Position numbers and translations under genes: made by a program. From ECT2AJA-044 sp965262845 (GTDB taxonomy: Bacteria; Bacteroidota; Bacteroidia; Flavobacteriales; ECT2AJA-044), in the NCBI GenBank assembly GCA_965262845.1, contig CBDHFX010000002.1, positions 744,001 through 808,000 on the forward strand: 64,000 nucleotides of DNA, given 5' to 3'. Under the pieces are notes generated by a model, which was given only the letters and a program-made list of their open reading frames with translations, searched no databases and had not been told where the DNA came from. Of this stretch, positions 34,335 through 42,895 are shown in pieces (positions within the stretch are counted from its first letter, which is position 1; the number at the start of each line of letters is the position of its first letter).

Positions 34335-36277
34335 TTTTTAGTCATTCGGAAAGGCACGTTCAGTACCCGGATGATCTCCTGCCACAAGGTACGCATTTGC
34401 ATGGCCTCCCCGGCGCTGTAAGTGTCCTTGAAGTAGGTACAGAGGAAATGCAGCCGATAGGTCTGGCTATCAACCTGATCCGTCGAAAAACGTGCCTCCA
34501 TGAGTCCTGCCAGTCGCCAGCTGCCTTCCGGAAAGGTCAGGGGAATCATATCGCCCGGGAAGTGCAGGTAGATATCGGACTGATCGCTACCGCCATAGGG
34601 TAGGTGTAATGGGTAGGTTCGCTGAACAGGGCCTTTGTACACCTGATGTGCCTGAATGAATTGCTGTGGAACAAGGGAAACCGTATCGCCCGACCAATCC
34701 ACCGGAATCTTTTCGATCCGGTATTGCCATTCAGTACTGTACCCGGGATTGGCAGCGTCGAAAGAGATCAGATCCGGCCGTTTCCCGAGATCAGGCCATT
34801 TTTTGCGCCAATGGAGGTACCGACGCCATTGCGGACGCTGCGGGTTTACATCCTTTTGCCTGAGCTCAGACCAATACGCCGATGCCGCCCCGGTCCATTG
34901 CTCCCGGACCGGATAGGACACCTCGCTTTCGTAGTCACTGAGATGCACGATGGCAAAGCGGTGGATCTTGCTTTCCTCCACCGGATATTCGGGGAGCAAC
35001 TCAAAGGTCACTGTTTCATTCGGCGCCTCAATGAATACCGCCTGGGTCCCGAGCAGATCGCCCGGCAACTCATCCAGGGCATAGCTCCCCTCCCACTGCT
35101 GTGGGATCAGATAGTGCCGTTCGCCGGTGAGCGTATCCGTGAATTCGTAGAAGGTATGACTGATCTGATCCAGACTCACAAGCCCAGTATCTAAAGGGCC
35201 CCTTGATCTTTCCCTGGCCAGTACGAGTCGATACGGAATATCGAAACGACGAAGCAGATCATCATAGAACAGGTTAAGCACATCGGGACAGATGCGGCCA
35301 TGGTTCAGGTCGTTTCCAATGTTGATCCCACGCGGATACCTGGTCAGGGTAAGATGTTCATTAATGTAGTCATGCACTGCTTTAATTCGGGCCTTCACCT
35401 CCTGCGGAGGAATGGTTTGCCAGAGGTTCTGGAGGAACTTTTCCAGTGTTTTATCGTATCGCTGGTTCACTTCGGTCTGGAGCCGGTTGAGCTGACGGAG
35501 GTAGATCCACCAGTCAAGTGGCCAGCCGTACTCATCCTGAAACGTAGGAGCAAAGACCTGTTCCACGTGCGGCAGGTAAAGGGCCGGACAAAAAAATCCT
35601 TCCTGCCGTCTAGGCGGTACCTGTTCCATTTGCCATTTATAATGTTGCCGGTAAAATTTCTCTTTATGCCAGGCTTCAGGTGCTCCGTGGTGTGAAGTAT
35701 ACAGAAAGGGATAGTAGCCGGGGTGGGTCAGCACGTAAGTGCTTCGGACGATAGGCAGGTAATCATCAAAGTACACATGCCGGGGCAGCGGATGGCCCTG
35801 GTAACGGCAGAAAAGCTCAAGTTGATCACCAGTTTCGACAGTCGGGACTTCAAAGATCAGGAATTGATCGGGTGAAAACCCGGAAACAGGCTCCCGGATC
35901 CTTTTGTTCTTAAAAAACCGGGCATCGAAATCTGCCACGCGTCCGTCTGGCTTGGTAAGGCGTGCATCAAGCCGATCAAGGCTGGTCTGCGGCATATAGG
36001 GAATAAAGAAATAGCGAAATTGTTCAACGCCCCTGGGTTTCTGGAATTTGATCTTGTAGTAGATCTCGTACTCCTTACCGCTGAATCGGCTTCGGGCCCT
36101 GTACTTTTGGTAGCGAATGACGCGTTCGAGGATTACTGCCGGTTCCTCGGCCCATTTTTGCGGTACAAAAACATCGTGGGAATCGATCGGCCAAACGATA
36201 TCCCTGTACCTGATGCGATCCTGCGCGCTGGTCAGCCAGGTTCCAAAAATGAGGAAAAGGAGGAAAAGCTGCTTCAT
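34331..36277 (-). CDS. Exported transglutaminase-like protein of unknown function
   Basis: A 648-aa exported protein. A signal peptide (MKQLFLLFLIFGTWLTSAQ) is followed by a large beta-rich N-terminal region (residues 20-270) like DUF3857-type proteins. Around residues 330-420 a transglutaminase-like segment follows: IKAVHDYINEHLTLTRYP, then GRICPDVLNLFYDDLLRRFDIPYRLVLAR with the candidate Cys, and QISHTFYEF with the candidate His. A C-terminal beta domain ends the protein. The catalytic Asp is not obvious, so activity is uncertain. It overlaps era by 4 nt. Its product is probably periplasmic, and the substrate is unknown. Confidence 0.75.
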   Translation of the reverse strand: MKQLFLLFLIFGTWLTSAQDRIRYRDIVWPIDSHDVFVPQKWAEEPAVILERVIRYQKYRARSRFSGKEYEIYYKIKFQKPRGVEQFRYFFIPYMPQTSLDRLDARLTKPDGRVADFDARFFKNKRIREPVSGFSPDQFLIFEVPTVETGDQLELFCRYQGHPLPRHVYFDDYLPIVRSTYVLTHPGYYPFLYTSHHGAPEAWHKEKFYRQHYKWQMEQVPPRRQEGFFCPALYLPHVEQVFAPTFQDEYGWPLDWWIYLRQLNRLQTEVNQRYDKTLEKFLQNLWQTIPPQEVKARIKAVHDYINEHLTLTRYPRGINIGNDLNHGRICPDVLNLFYDDLLRRFDIPYRLVLARERSRGPLDTGLVSLDQISHTFYEFTDTLTGERHYLIPQQWEGSYALDELPGDLLGTQAVFIEAPNETVTFELLPEYPVEESKIHRFAIVHLSDYESEVSYPVREQWTGAASAYWSELRQKDVNPQRPQWRRYLHWRKKWPDLGKRPDLISFDAANPGYSTEWQYRIEKIPVDWSGDTVSLVPQQFIQAHQVYKGPVQRTYPLHLPYGGSDQSDIYLHFPGDMIPLTFPEGSWRLAGLMEARFSTDQVDSQTYRLHFLCTYFKDTYSAGEAMQMRTLWQEIIRVLNVPFRMTKK

Positions 36278-36316
36278 ATGGGTGAAAATAGAAAAAGGGC
36301 AGGTTTTGCTGCCTCC

Positions 36317-36347
36317 AAAAAAAAAGCCCGGAAAAGTTCCCGGACTT
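36317..36347 (-). terminator. Rho-independent terminator of tRNA-fMet
   Basis: On the minus strand the stem AAGTCCGG / CCGGGCTT is followed by a run of about nine T residues. It starts 12 bp past the tRNA 3' end. Confidence 0.8.
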
Positions 36348-36359
36348 CATTTTACCCTG

Positions 36360-36432
<73 letters not shown>

Positions 36433-36649
36433 GTATTGAAACGGCAAAAGTACAACTTTTTCGGGAATTTTTAAACAGATTTGGACTTTTTGCAAAGCCT
36501 GAATCATCCCTCCCCTTCATAGCTTTCCCATTTGATAAAAAGGCCGGGAAACATATCTTAAGTGGCTGGCATGGGTATTCACTATCATTGAACTTTTGGA
36601 TTAAAGGTTTGCAAGTATTACCTTTACAGCTTGACTAACTTATAACAAA

Positions 36650-39022
36650 ATGAAAAAGCTGCTCCTTTTGCTGGTACTGGTGGCCCTTGGTTTCGGGGCT
36701 TCCGCTACACACATCATGGGGGGGGAGATCACCTGGGAGTGCGACCCCAATGGCAATTATCTCTTTACACTGAAGGTATATCGGGATTGTAACGGAATTC
36801 CGCAGGACACCTTTCCCCAAATCCTGGATATTCAGAACTATACCTCATCCCCGAATACCATCACCTGTAGCTTTGTTTCACAAACCGATATTTCGCCACC
36901 CTGTGGTTTTCCATGTTCGAATCCAATTGAAGGTTCCGCAGAGGAGTTCATATACATTTCGGGTCCCGTGACCCTGAACGGGACACCACCGGCGAATGGA
37001 TGGATATTTACCTGGGGCGATTGTTGCCGCAACACCGCTATTGACAACCTGGTGAACCCCGGTGGTACTGGTCAGACGCTGAGGGCAGTTATGTACCCCT
37101 ATACACCGGTCGGGGCCACTACACCGAATACAGCGCAACCTTGCTATGATAACTCCCCGGTCTTCCTGGAGATACCGGCCACTGTGATCTGTACCGGTTT
37201 TGACTTTACGTACAACCAGAATGCCTTTGATCCGGATCTGGATTCCCTCTACTACGGCTGGGACCAGCCACTGGATGAGGCTCTTTTTTGGCCGGCACCG
37301 ACCATACCCTTTGTGGCCGGGTATTCGTATACCAATCCGTTCCCCGGACCCACACAAAATCCGAACAATACAGGAGCTTCCCTGGACAGCCTGACGGGAG
37401 AGGTATCCATCCTAAACTATACTTCCGGGTCCTATGTGAGTGTGATCCGGGTAGAGGCCTGGCGGTGTGGACAAAAGATTGCGGAGATCTTCCGGGATCT
37501 TCAAACGACCTATTTAGGGGGTGCGGACTGTCCGGGGCTTCCGGGTGGTTTAACAAACGAGCCGCCAGATGTGACGATATCGGCTTCCACCTTTACCCAA
37601 GTGGATTCGTCCCTGTTTGTTGATACCGTATTTGCGGGTCAGACCCTGACCTTTTACATGCAGGCCTCGGATCTTGATCCGCAGCCGGTCGGATCGCCCA
37701 GCCCGGTCCAGGAGGTGACGATCGAGGCTTCCGGTGCACAGTTCGGAGCCGGATTTACCAGCACCACAACAGGATGCCTGCAGCCCCCTTGTGCGACCCT
37801 GAATCCACCCACGCCCATCACCAACCCGACCGATACGGCAACGACCTTTACCTGGAATACTGATTGCTCTAACCTGGTCTATAGTAACGCCTGTGCCTCA
37901 AGTAATACATATGCCTTCCTACTGAGGGCATCGGATGACTATTGCAATGCTCCGGCCGTTTTCCACGGGACTTTTTTGGTGACCATTCTGCCGGGGGTTT
38001 CGGACCCGCTTGAGGTTAATTGTATCCGTACCCTGTCTAATGGGGATATAGAGATCAATTGGAGTTTACCTGTGGATACAGGACTGAATTTCAATGAATA
38101 CGTCATTTACCATGAACCGGCGGGTAGTGGTGGATACAATCCAATCGGGACAATACAGGATCCGGACATCATTACCTTTACACACACCGGGGCACCCGGA
38201 GGGGGTAGCTACCTCGTGCGACAATCCACTGGTTGCGATTTCCTGTCGTCCCCGAACGACACTATTTCACCGATCGAACTGACCGTGACGGCCTCAACAC
38301 CCGGATCCGTGGCCAATCTGGTGTGGAATCCGCCCTTCCCAGGCGGATTACCGGCTACGTCAACGGGCTACTACTATATTTACCGTGAGTATCCGGCAGG
38401 AAACTGGTCCTTGCTTGACTCGACTATGACTACGACCTATTTTGATACGGTTGACCTGTGCGACGAGTTTATCAATTACCGGATCGAAACCCTGGATACG
38501 GTCCGGGACTGTAGCTCCATATCGAATGTCAATGGAGCCCAGCTGGCTGAACTGATGGTTACTGCCGACGAGGTCGCCCCTGATGCACTAATGGCCAATG
38601 TAACGGGTGGAACCCCACCTTACACCTATTTATGGGGCACGCAACCTCCTCAGACCACACAGACAGCTACGGGACTGGGACCTGGTACCTACACGGTTAC
38701 GGTTACCGATGCAAACGGATGTTCTTCTACTGCGACAGGAGAGGTAACCAGCATTGAAGAGCTGAACTTTGCCCGGCACATTGACCTGTATCCGAACCCA
38801 ACAGCGGATGAAGTCGTTATTGACTACGACTTTACCAGCAAAGTGGATCTGCAGGTGACCGTGTTGAACCACCTGGGTCAGGTGGTACTGACGATCAGCA
38901 AGTTGAATGCAGTGAGCGGCCAATTGCGCCTGGAGGTGGCTGAGTGGGCTGATGGTATCTACAGCGTATTGCTCAGCAACGGAAGCCAGAGTGATAGTCG
39001 CCAGTTGGTGATCCAAAAATAA
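36650..39022 (+). CDS. Large T9SS-secreted surface protein with SprB repeat
   Basis: A 790-aa secreted protein. It has a signal peptide (MKKLLLLLVLVALGFGASA) and an N-terminal region starting THIMGGEITWECDPNGNYLFTLKVYRDCNG with many Cys. This start is common in a group of Bacteroidota surface proteins I recall as gliding/adhesin related. A PKD/fibronectin-like middle follows, then one SprB-type repeat (about residues 640-700, PPYTYLWGT...TYTVTVTDANGCSS) and a T9SS type A sorting tail (IDLYPNPTADEVVIDY...DGIYSVLLSNGS...QLVIQK). A TACCTTTA-type -7 element precedes it at about 36620. It is probably cell-surface or released; the ligand is unknown. Confidence 0.88.
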   Translation: MKKLLLLLVLVALGFGASATHIMGGEITWECDPNGNYLFTLKVYRDCNGIPQDTFPQILDIQNYTSSPNTITCSFVSQTDISPPCGFPCSNPIEGSAEEFIYISGPVTLNGTPPANGWIFTWGDCCRNTAIDNLVNPGGTGQTLRAVMYPYTPVGATTPNTAQPCYDNSPVFLEIPATVICTGFDFTYNQNAFDPDLDSLYYGWDQPLDEALFWPAPTIPFVAGYSYTNPFPGPTQNPNNTGASLDSLTGEVSILNYTSGSYVSVIRVEAWRCGQKIAEIFRDLQTTYLGGADCPGLPGGLTNEPPDVTISASTFTQVDSSLFVDTVFAGQTLTFYMQASDLDPQPVGSPSPVQEVTIEASGAQFGAGFTSTTTGCLQPPCATLNPPTPITNPTDTATTFTWNTDCSNLVYSNACASSNTYAFLLRASDDYCNAPAVFHGTFLVTILPGVSDPLEVNCIRTLSNGDIEINWSLPVDTGLNFNEYVIYHEPAGSGGYNPIGTIQDPDIITFTHTGAPGGGSYLVRQSTGCDFLSSPNDTISPIELTVTASTPGSVANLVWNPPFPGGLPATSTGYYYIYREYPAGNWSLLDSTMTTTYFDTVDLCDEFINYRIETLDTVRDCSSISNVNGAQLAELMVTADEVAPDALMANVTGGTPPYTYLWGTQPPQTTQTATGLGPGTYTVTVTDANGCSSTATGEVTSIEELNFARHIDLYPNPTADEVVIDYDFTSKVDLQVTVLNHLGQVVLTISKLNAVSGQLRLEVAEWADGIYSVLLSNGSQSDSRQLVIQK

Positions 39023-39075
39023 GAAAGAGCTTCCCACCTTTCAAACGCTCCTGTTTTTAGGACAAAAACAATCCT

Positions 39076-39083
39076 TAATTTTG
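39076..39083 (+). promoter_or_regulatory. -7 promoter element (TAATTTTG) for the ZIP transporter gene
   Basis: A match to TAnnTTTG, 125 bp before the ATG at 39208. It predicts a leader of about 115 nt that could carry regulation; I could not assign a known riboswitch to it. Confidence 0.55.
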
Positions 39084-39207
39084 TTCCCTTTAATTCTCTA
39101 AAGCCGGGGAGAGCTATACAGGGTTTGAGACTACAGTCCGGTAGAGGATCAACGACTAATGTGAGCAGGCAGGTGACTCATGATCCTGGGTCATAAAAGG
39201 CGCATAT

Positions 39208-40029
39208 ATGGAATTTGTACCCGATTGGTTTTTAAATAGGTCGCCTGTGATCCAGGCGCTCATGGCAACTACCTTTACCTGGCTGCTCACCGCAGCAGGA
39301 GCTGCACTGGTGTTCCTTTTTAAGGATATGAGCCGTAAATGGCTTGATGCAATGCTGGGGTTCACGGGCGGGGTTATGATTGCGGCCAGTTACTGGTCGT
39401 TGCTGGCCCCTTCTATCGAGATGAGCGAGGCACAGGGAATGCCCGGATGGTTGCCACCAGCAATTGGGTTCCTCATGGGAGCCTTGTTTCTCTACGCCCT
39501 TGACAAGTTTGTGCCGCACCTGCATATTAACTTTAGAAAAGATGAGTCGGAAGGACCCGAAACCAATTGGCACCGTACCACCCTGCTTGTCTTAGCTATT
39601 ACCCTGCATAACATTCCGGAAGGACTGGCCGTCGGAGTGGCTTTCGGGGCCTTTGCCAGTGGGATCGAAGGTGCGGAACTTGGAGCAGCCGTGGCCCTGG
39701 CGATCGGGATCGGATTGCAAAACTTCCCCGAAGGGATTGCCGTTTCCATGCCCCTGCGCCGATCCGGCGTTAGCGCAAAACGCAGTTTTTGGTATGGCCA
39801 GTTAAGTGCCATAGTGGAGCCTGTGGCCGGAGTCATAGGAGCCATCGCCGTGATAGTGGCACAACCCATTTTGCCCTATGCCCTGGCCTTCGCAGCCGGA
39901 GCCATGATCTACATCGTCATTGAAGAGGTAGTGCCTGAAACGCAAAAAGACCGATATACAGACGTTGCCACGCTCGGATTCATCGCCGGATTCATTGTGA
40001 TGATGAGCTTAGATGTGGCCCTGGGCTAG
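39208..40029 (+). CDS. ZIP family divalent metal transporter
   Basis: Imports zinc or another divalent metal across the inner membrane. The 273-aa product has eight hydrophobic segments. The metal-binding helix signatures are intact: TLHNIPEGLAVGVAFG (residues 130-146) and GLQNFPEGIAVSMPLRRSG (about 170-188), with FTGGVMIAASYWSLLAPSIE earlier. A short His-containing loop (FVPHLHINF) is present. The leader is long for this genome (about 115 nt). The stop overlaps the end of the convergent glycosylase gene by 4 bp. Confidence 0.94.
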   Translation: MEFVPDWFLNRSPVIQALMATTFTWLLTAAGAALVFLFKDMSRKWLDAMLGFTGGVMIAASYWSLLAPSIEMSEAQGMPGWLPPAIGFLMGALFLYALDKFVPHLHINFRKDESEGPETNWHRTTLLVLAITLHNIPEGLAVGVAFGAFASGIEGAELGAAVALAIGIGLQNFPEGIAVSMPLRRSGVSAKRSFWYGQLSAIVEPVAGVIGAIAVIVAQPILPYALAFAAGAMIYIVIEEVVPETQKDRYTDVATLGFIAGFIVMMSLDVALG

Positions 40030-40625
40030 CGAGGCCTGCTCACATAACCATTGTTCGCCTCCCGGAACCGCCAGGGCAGCCTGGCATCCTCACCCGCATA
40101 ATCTACACCAATCCGCGGTCCAACCTTCACCTGCCCGTCAGGGATCTCACTGGCCCACTCCAGCCAGATCCTTCCCGGTACCAGTGGTGCACCGTACAAT
40201 TCCCTGGTGATACCCATGGCCTTGCTCATACTACCCGGACCCATCGTTACACGTTTTTCAGGCTTTTTGAGTCCTCTCCGGGCCAGCATATGCTCCAACC
40301 CCACCACGGGCTCCAAAGCACGAACGAGGACCGCATCGGCCCGTTCAGGGCCATTTGTTACAATATTGAAGAGGTTATGGATCCCATAGCAGAGATACAC
40401 ATAGGCTGTACCGCCGTTTCCGTACATGATCTCGGTCCGGGGTGAACGGGTGCCCGCGTGGGCATGACAGGCAGCGTCGCCCCAACCGCGGTAGGCTTCG
40501 GTCTCGACGATGCGTCCGACCGTTCGCACCCCGTTCAGCTCGGTGATCAGGTGTGCACCAAGCAAATGCCGTGCGATCGCGATCGGATCCTCTGTTCGAT
40601 AAAAACCAAGGGGAATAACAGCCAT
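40026..40625 (-). CDS. 3-methyladenine DNA glycosylase (AAG/Mpg family)
   Basis: Removes alkylated purines in base excision repair. The 199-aa length is typical. Family landmarks are RIVETEAYRGWGDAACHAHAGTRSPRTEIMYGNGGTAYVY (with the catalytic Glu-Ala-Tyr and Tyr-Val-Tyr positions; quoted as landmarks), LCYGIHNLFNIVT, DAVLVRALEP, GPGSMSKAMGI and GPRIGVDYAGEDARLPWRF. It is convergent and overlapping by 4 bp with the ZIP gene. The upstream spacer (40626-40972) holds no gene I can support. Confidence 0.95.
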   Translation of the reverse strand: MAVIPLGFYRTEDPIAIARHLLGAHLITELNGVRTVGRIVETEAYRGWGDAACHAHAGTRSPRTEIMYGNGGTAYVYLCYGIHNLFNIVTNGPERADAVLVRALEPVVGLEHMLARRGLKKPEKRVTMGPGSMSKAMGITRELYGAPLVPGRIWLEWASEIPDGQVKVGPRIGVDYAGEDARLPWRFREANNGYVSRPR

Positions 40626-40972
40626 GCAGCCAAATTACACCATTAGCAGATCATGCAAAAGCCTGTTCTGCATCTGATGGCGGGGGTACATCATCTTTTT
40701 TAAGCATATTCGCACAGCTGATAAAGACAAAACTTCAGTTTGTGATGTGCAACATCCGGCCTGAAAAAAATCCGCTTTTTTCAATGTGGCTTCCGAAAAT
40801 CCTGAGCAAATGCCAAAGGGCAGGCCCTCAAAAGGTGTGTATGGAAGAGGTTTCCAGGTCCAAAAGCAATTATTTTTGCGATCCCTTCCATGCTTCCCGG
40901 GGTTTGCTCTAAACGCCATTTTTGTAACTTGTGGAACGGTTGGTATCCCAGCTAAAAAAAACGATCAACTTC
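40626..40972. other. Divergent spacer between the glycosylase and phosphorylase genes
   Basis: No supported gene. TATTTTTG at 40871-40878 on the plus strand is a possible -7 element for the phosphorylase gene, giving a leader of roughly 90 nt. A 94-codon minus frame (40635-40919) shows no protein-like features. Confidence 0.5.
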
Positions 40973-41845
40973 ATGTCACTTGCACCAAGCGAATTAGTAC
41001 TCAACCAAGATCATTCCGTTTACCACCTCGGCCTTCATTCACAGGACATTGCAGATACGATCCTTCTGGTTGGTGATCCGGAGCGGGTACGGCTCGTTTC
41101 CGACAGATTTGACCGCGTGACCCTGCGCCGGCAAAGGCGCGAGTTCATCACACATACCGGTGAACTAAACGGCCGTCGCCTTACGGTCATGGCCACGGGT
41201 ATCGGTACCGACAACATCGACATTGTCCTGAACGAGCTCGACGCGCTCGTCAACATTGATCTAAAAAGGCGCGCTTACAAGGACAGCAGAACTTCCCTCC
41301 GGCTTATTCGCATGGGCACTTCCGGCTCCCTGCAGCCCGATATCCCCGTCGACAGCATCCTGCTCAGCGAAGCCGCCCTCGGGTTTGATGGCCTGTTACA
41401 TTTCTACGATGCCCGCCAGGTCATGGACGAGGATTTTTCCGCCGCTTTTCGGCGCGATATGAACTGGCCCGAGGCAGCCGCCCATCCCTACCTGGTAAGG
41501 GCCGATCAGCAACTGCTCAACCTGCTTGAGGGGAAGCATACCCATACCGGTATCACTATCACAGCCCACGGCTTCTATGGCCCTCAGGGCCGCGAACTTC
41601 GCATTCCGATCGCTTTGCCCGACCTCAATAACAGGCTTGAGGCTTTCCGATACGGCACCGGGCGCATAACCAACTATGAAATGGAAACATCCGCACTCTA
41701 CGGACTTGGAAAACTCATGGGCCACCGCTGCGTTACCGCCTGCGTGATCATCGCCAACCGCCCCAACAACAATTTCTCCCCCAATTACCACGCTGCGGTC
41801 GAAAACATGATTGATCATGTTCTCGGGCGCCTCACGGCGCGATAA
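40973..41845 (+). CDS. Nucleoside phosphorylase (uridine phosphorylase-like)
   Basis: Cleaves nucleosides with phosphate in salvage. The 290-aa product, taken from the ATG at 40973 (MSLAPSELVLNQDHSVYHLGL), has ILLVGDPERVRLVSDRFD, ATGIGTDNIDIVLNELD, RMGTSGSLQPDIPVDSI and NYEMETSALYGLGKLMGH, the PNP_UDP_1 substrate and phosphate sites. The longer form of about 290 aa is common in Bacteroidota. Exact substrate (uridine or other) is inferred from overall similarity. The last codons are formed by a mini-hairpin (GCGCCTCACGGCGC, 41827-41840), read as RLTAR then stop. Confidence 0.92.
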   Translation: MSLAPSELVLNQDHSVYHLGLHSQDIADTILLVGDPERVRLVSDRFDRVTLRRQRREFITHTGELNGRRLTVMATGIGTDNIDIVLNELDALVNIDLKRRAYKDSRTSLRLIRMGTSGSLQPDIPVDSILLSEAALGFDGLLHFYDARQVMDEDFSAAFRRDMNWPEAAAHPYLVRADQQLLNLLEGKHTHTGITITAHGFYGPQGRELRIPIALPDLNNRLEAFRYGTGRITNYEMETSALYGLGKLMGHRCVTACVIIANRPNNNFSPNYHAAVENMIDHVLGRLTAR

Positions 41846-41945
41846 CTCCGCAGCACCCTCACTGCCTTACCTTCATCCCTTTCCATGGAAGGATCACCGC
41901 CACCCGCACCCAATCAGTACGCTCATTCATATTCTCCTGTATATC

Positions 41946-42155
41946 AAAAAATAAGCCCACACTACTTCAAGGTTCTGTTAAACCCCATTTCCTCATGGGT
42001 GGAGTCGCCGAAGATCTCAAACTTCCATCGGTCCGGTACGGACTCACCGTCTCTGACGGCTACAAGGCCTGTTTTTAACCTCCTGAGTCTGTAACTCCAA
42101 CAGAATTACTGTTGAGTTTAACAAACGTGTGAAATAATGCGGGCTATGCGCTTAT
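41946..42155 (-). ncRNA. ssrS: Candidate 6S RNA
   Basis: A spacer of about 325 bp downstream of zapA folds, on the minus strand, into one long interrupted hairpin. The closing stem is GCCCGCA (near 42146) with TGTGGGC (near 41955), then GTTAAAC with GTTTAAC, with a large open internal region. It ends ..GTGTGGGCTTATTTTTT, a terminator-like T run. A single long rod with a central bubble, of about 200 nt and directly downstream of zapA, matches 6S RNA, which sequesters RNA polymerase. The zapA link is known from other bacteria. The family model was not run. Confidence 0.55.
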
Positions 42156-42170
42156 TTTTTATGCAAAGAA

Positions 42171-42467
42171 CTACTCAGCAAGAACATCCGACAATCGATC
42201 TCCCAATGCCTCCAGCCGGTCCGTGATATCCCTGTCTGCCATCACGGCATCCTCCTGCATTTGCTCCACCTTCGTGGCCAGTTGCAGCGCACACATTGCA
42301 AGCAGGTCTTGCTGGTCCTGTACTGCGTAGCTCTGCTGAAAGTCACGCAGCATGGACTCAATGGTCTTTGCTGCCCGCCGGACCGATTCTTCCTCCGCCC
42401 TTTTTATGGTGAGCGGATAAGTCCTGTTCCCAATACCCACCTTGATCTTCAGTGTATTCGGATCCAT
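42171..42467 (-). CDS. zapA: Cell division protein ZapA
   Basis: Promotes FtsZ filament bundling at the division ring. The 98-aa product has IKVGIGNRTYPLTIKRAEEESVRRAAKTIESML (the ZapA dimer head) and a C-terminal coiled coil (LATKVEQMQEDAVMADRDITDRLEALGDRL). It lies 3 bp downstream of the coiled-coil gene on the same strand. Confidence 0.92.
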   Translation of the reverse strand: MDPNTLKIKVGIGNRTYPLTIKRAEEESVRRAAKTIESMLRDFQQSYAVQDQQDLLAMCALQLATKVEQMQEDAVMADRDITDRLEALGDRLSDVLAE

Positions 42468-42470
42468 TCC

Positions 42471-42761
42471 TTATCTGTTCAGTTGTGCCACACACTTATC
42501 TATTTCCCGTACCAATTCGCTGATCTTTGATTTGGCGGCCTCACGGCCGGATGGGTCCCCGGCCATTGCTCCAGCCATTCGGATCAGTTCATTTTCCCGT
42601 TCCATCTGCAGTGCTTCTTCACGCGCTCCGGTAATGCGTTCTTCTGCATCCACCAGATGTTGCCTGAGTTCCTGGTGCCTGGATTGCAGTTGCTGATATT
42701 TCTGAATAAACAGGGCCAAATCCGCCTCCAGCCGCTCTACCGTCCGCATTAAGTCGCTCAT
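42471..42761 (-). CDS. Small coiled-coil protein upstream of zapA
   Basis: An unnamed protein of 96 aa, taken from the ATG at 42761 (MSDLMRTVERLEADLALFIQKYQQLQ). It is almost wholly coiled coil (LQSRHQELRQHLVDAEERITGAREEALQMERENELI). Its position directly before zapA with a 3-bp gap suggests a joint role in division; this gene order recurs in Bacteroidota as far as I recall. A mini-hairpin (CGGCCTCACGGCCG, 42536-42549) is read in frame as S-G-R-E-A. Confidence 0.8.
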   Translation of the reverse strand: MSDLMRTVERLEADLALFIQKYQQLQSRHQELRQHLVDAEERITGAREEALQMERENELIRMAGAMAGDPSGREAAKSKISELVREIDKCVAQLNR

Positions 42762-42854
42762 GCAGTTTTGAATAGATAGAACAAATATAGCATGCTGAAT
42801 GATTGATTGCAAATGATGCCCCATTTATATTTGTCTTCATCGTTCAACGAGTTT

Positions 42855-42862
42855 TAGTTTTG
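42855..42862 (+). promoter_or_regulatory. -7 promoter element (TAGTTTTG) for the M23 peptidase gene
   Basis: A match to TAnnTTTG, 33 bp before the chosen ATG (42896). It lies downstream of the in-frame ATG at 42803, which it excludes. Confidence 0.65.
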
Positions 42863-42895
42863 CTGCCGACAAGGCTAAAACATACAGATCAGGTA

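Noticed and set aside
39091..39207. yybP-ykoY manganese riboswitch before the ZIP gene
   Set aside because: The conserved loop sequences of that class are not found.
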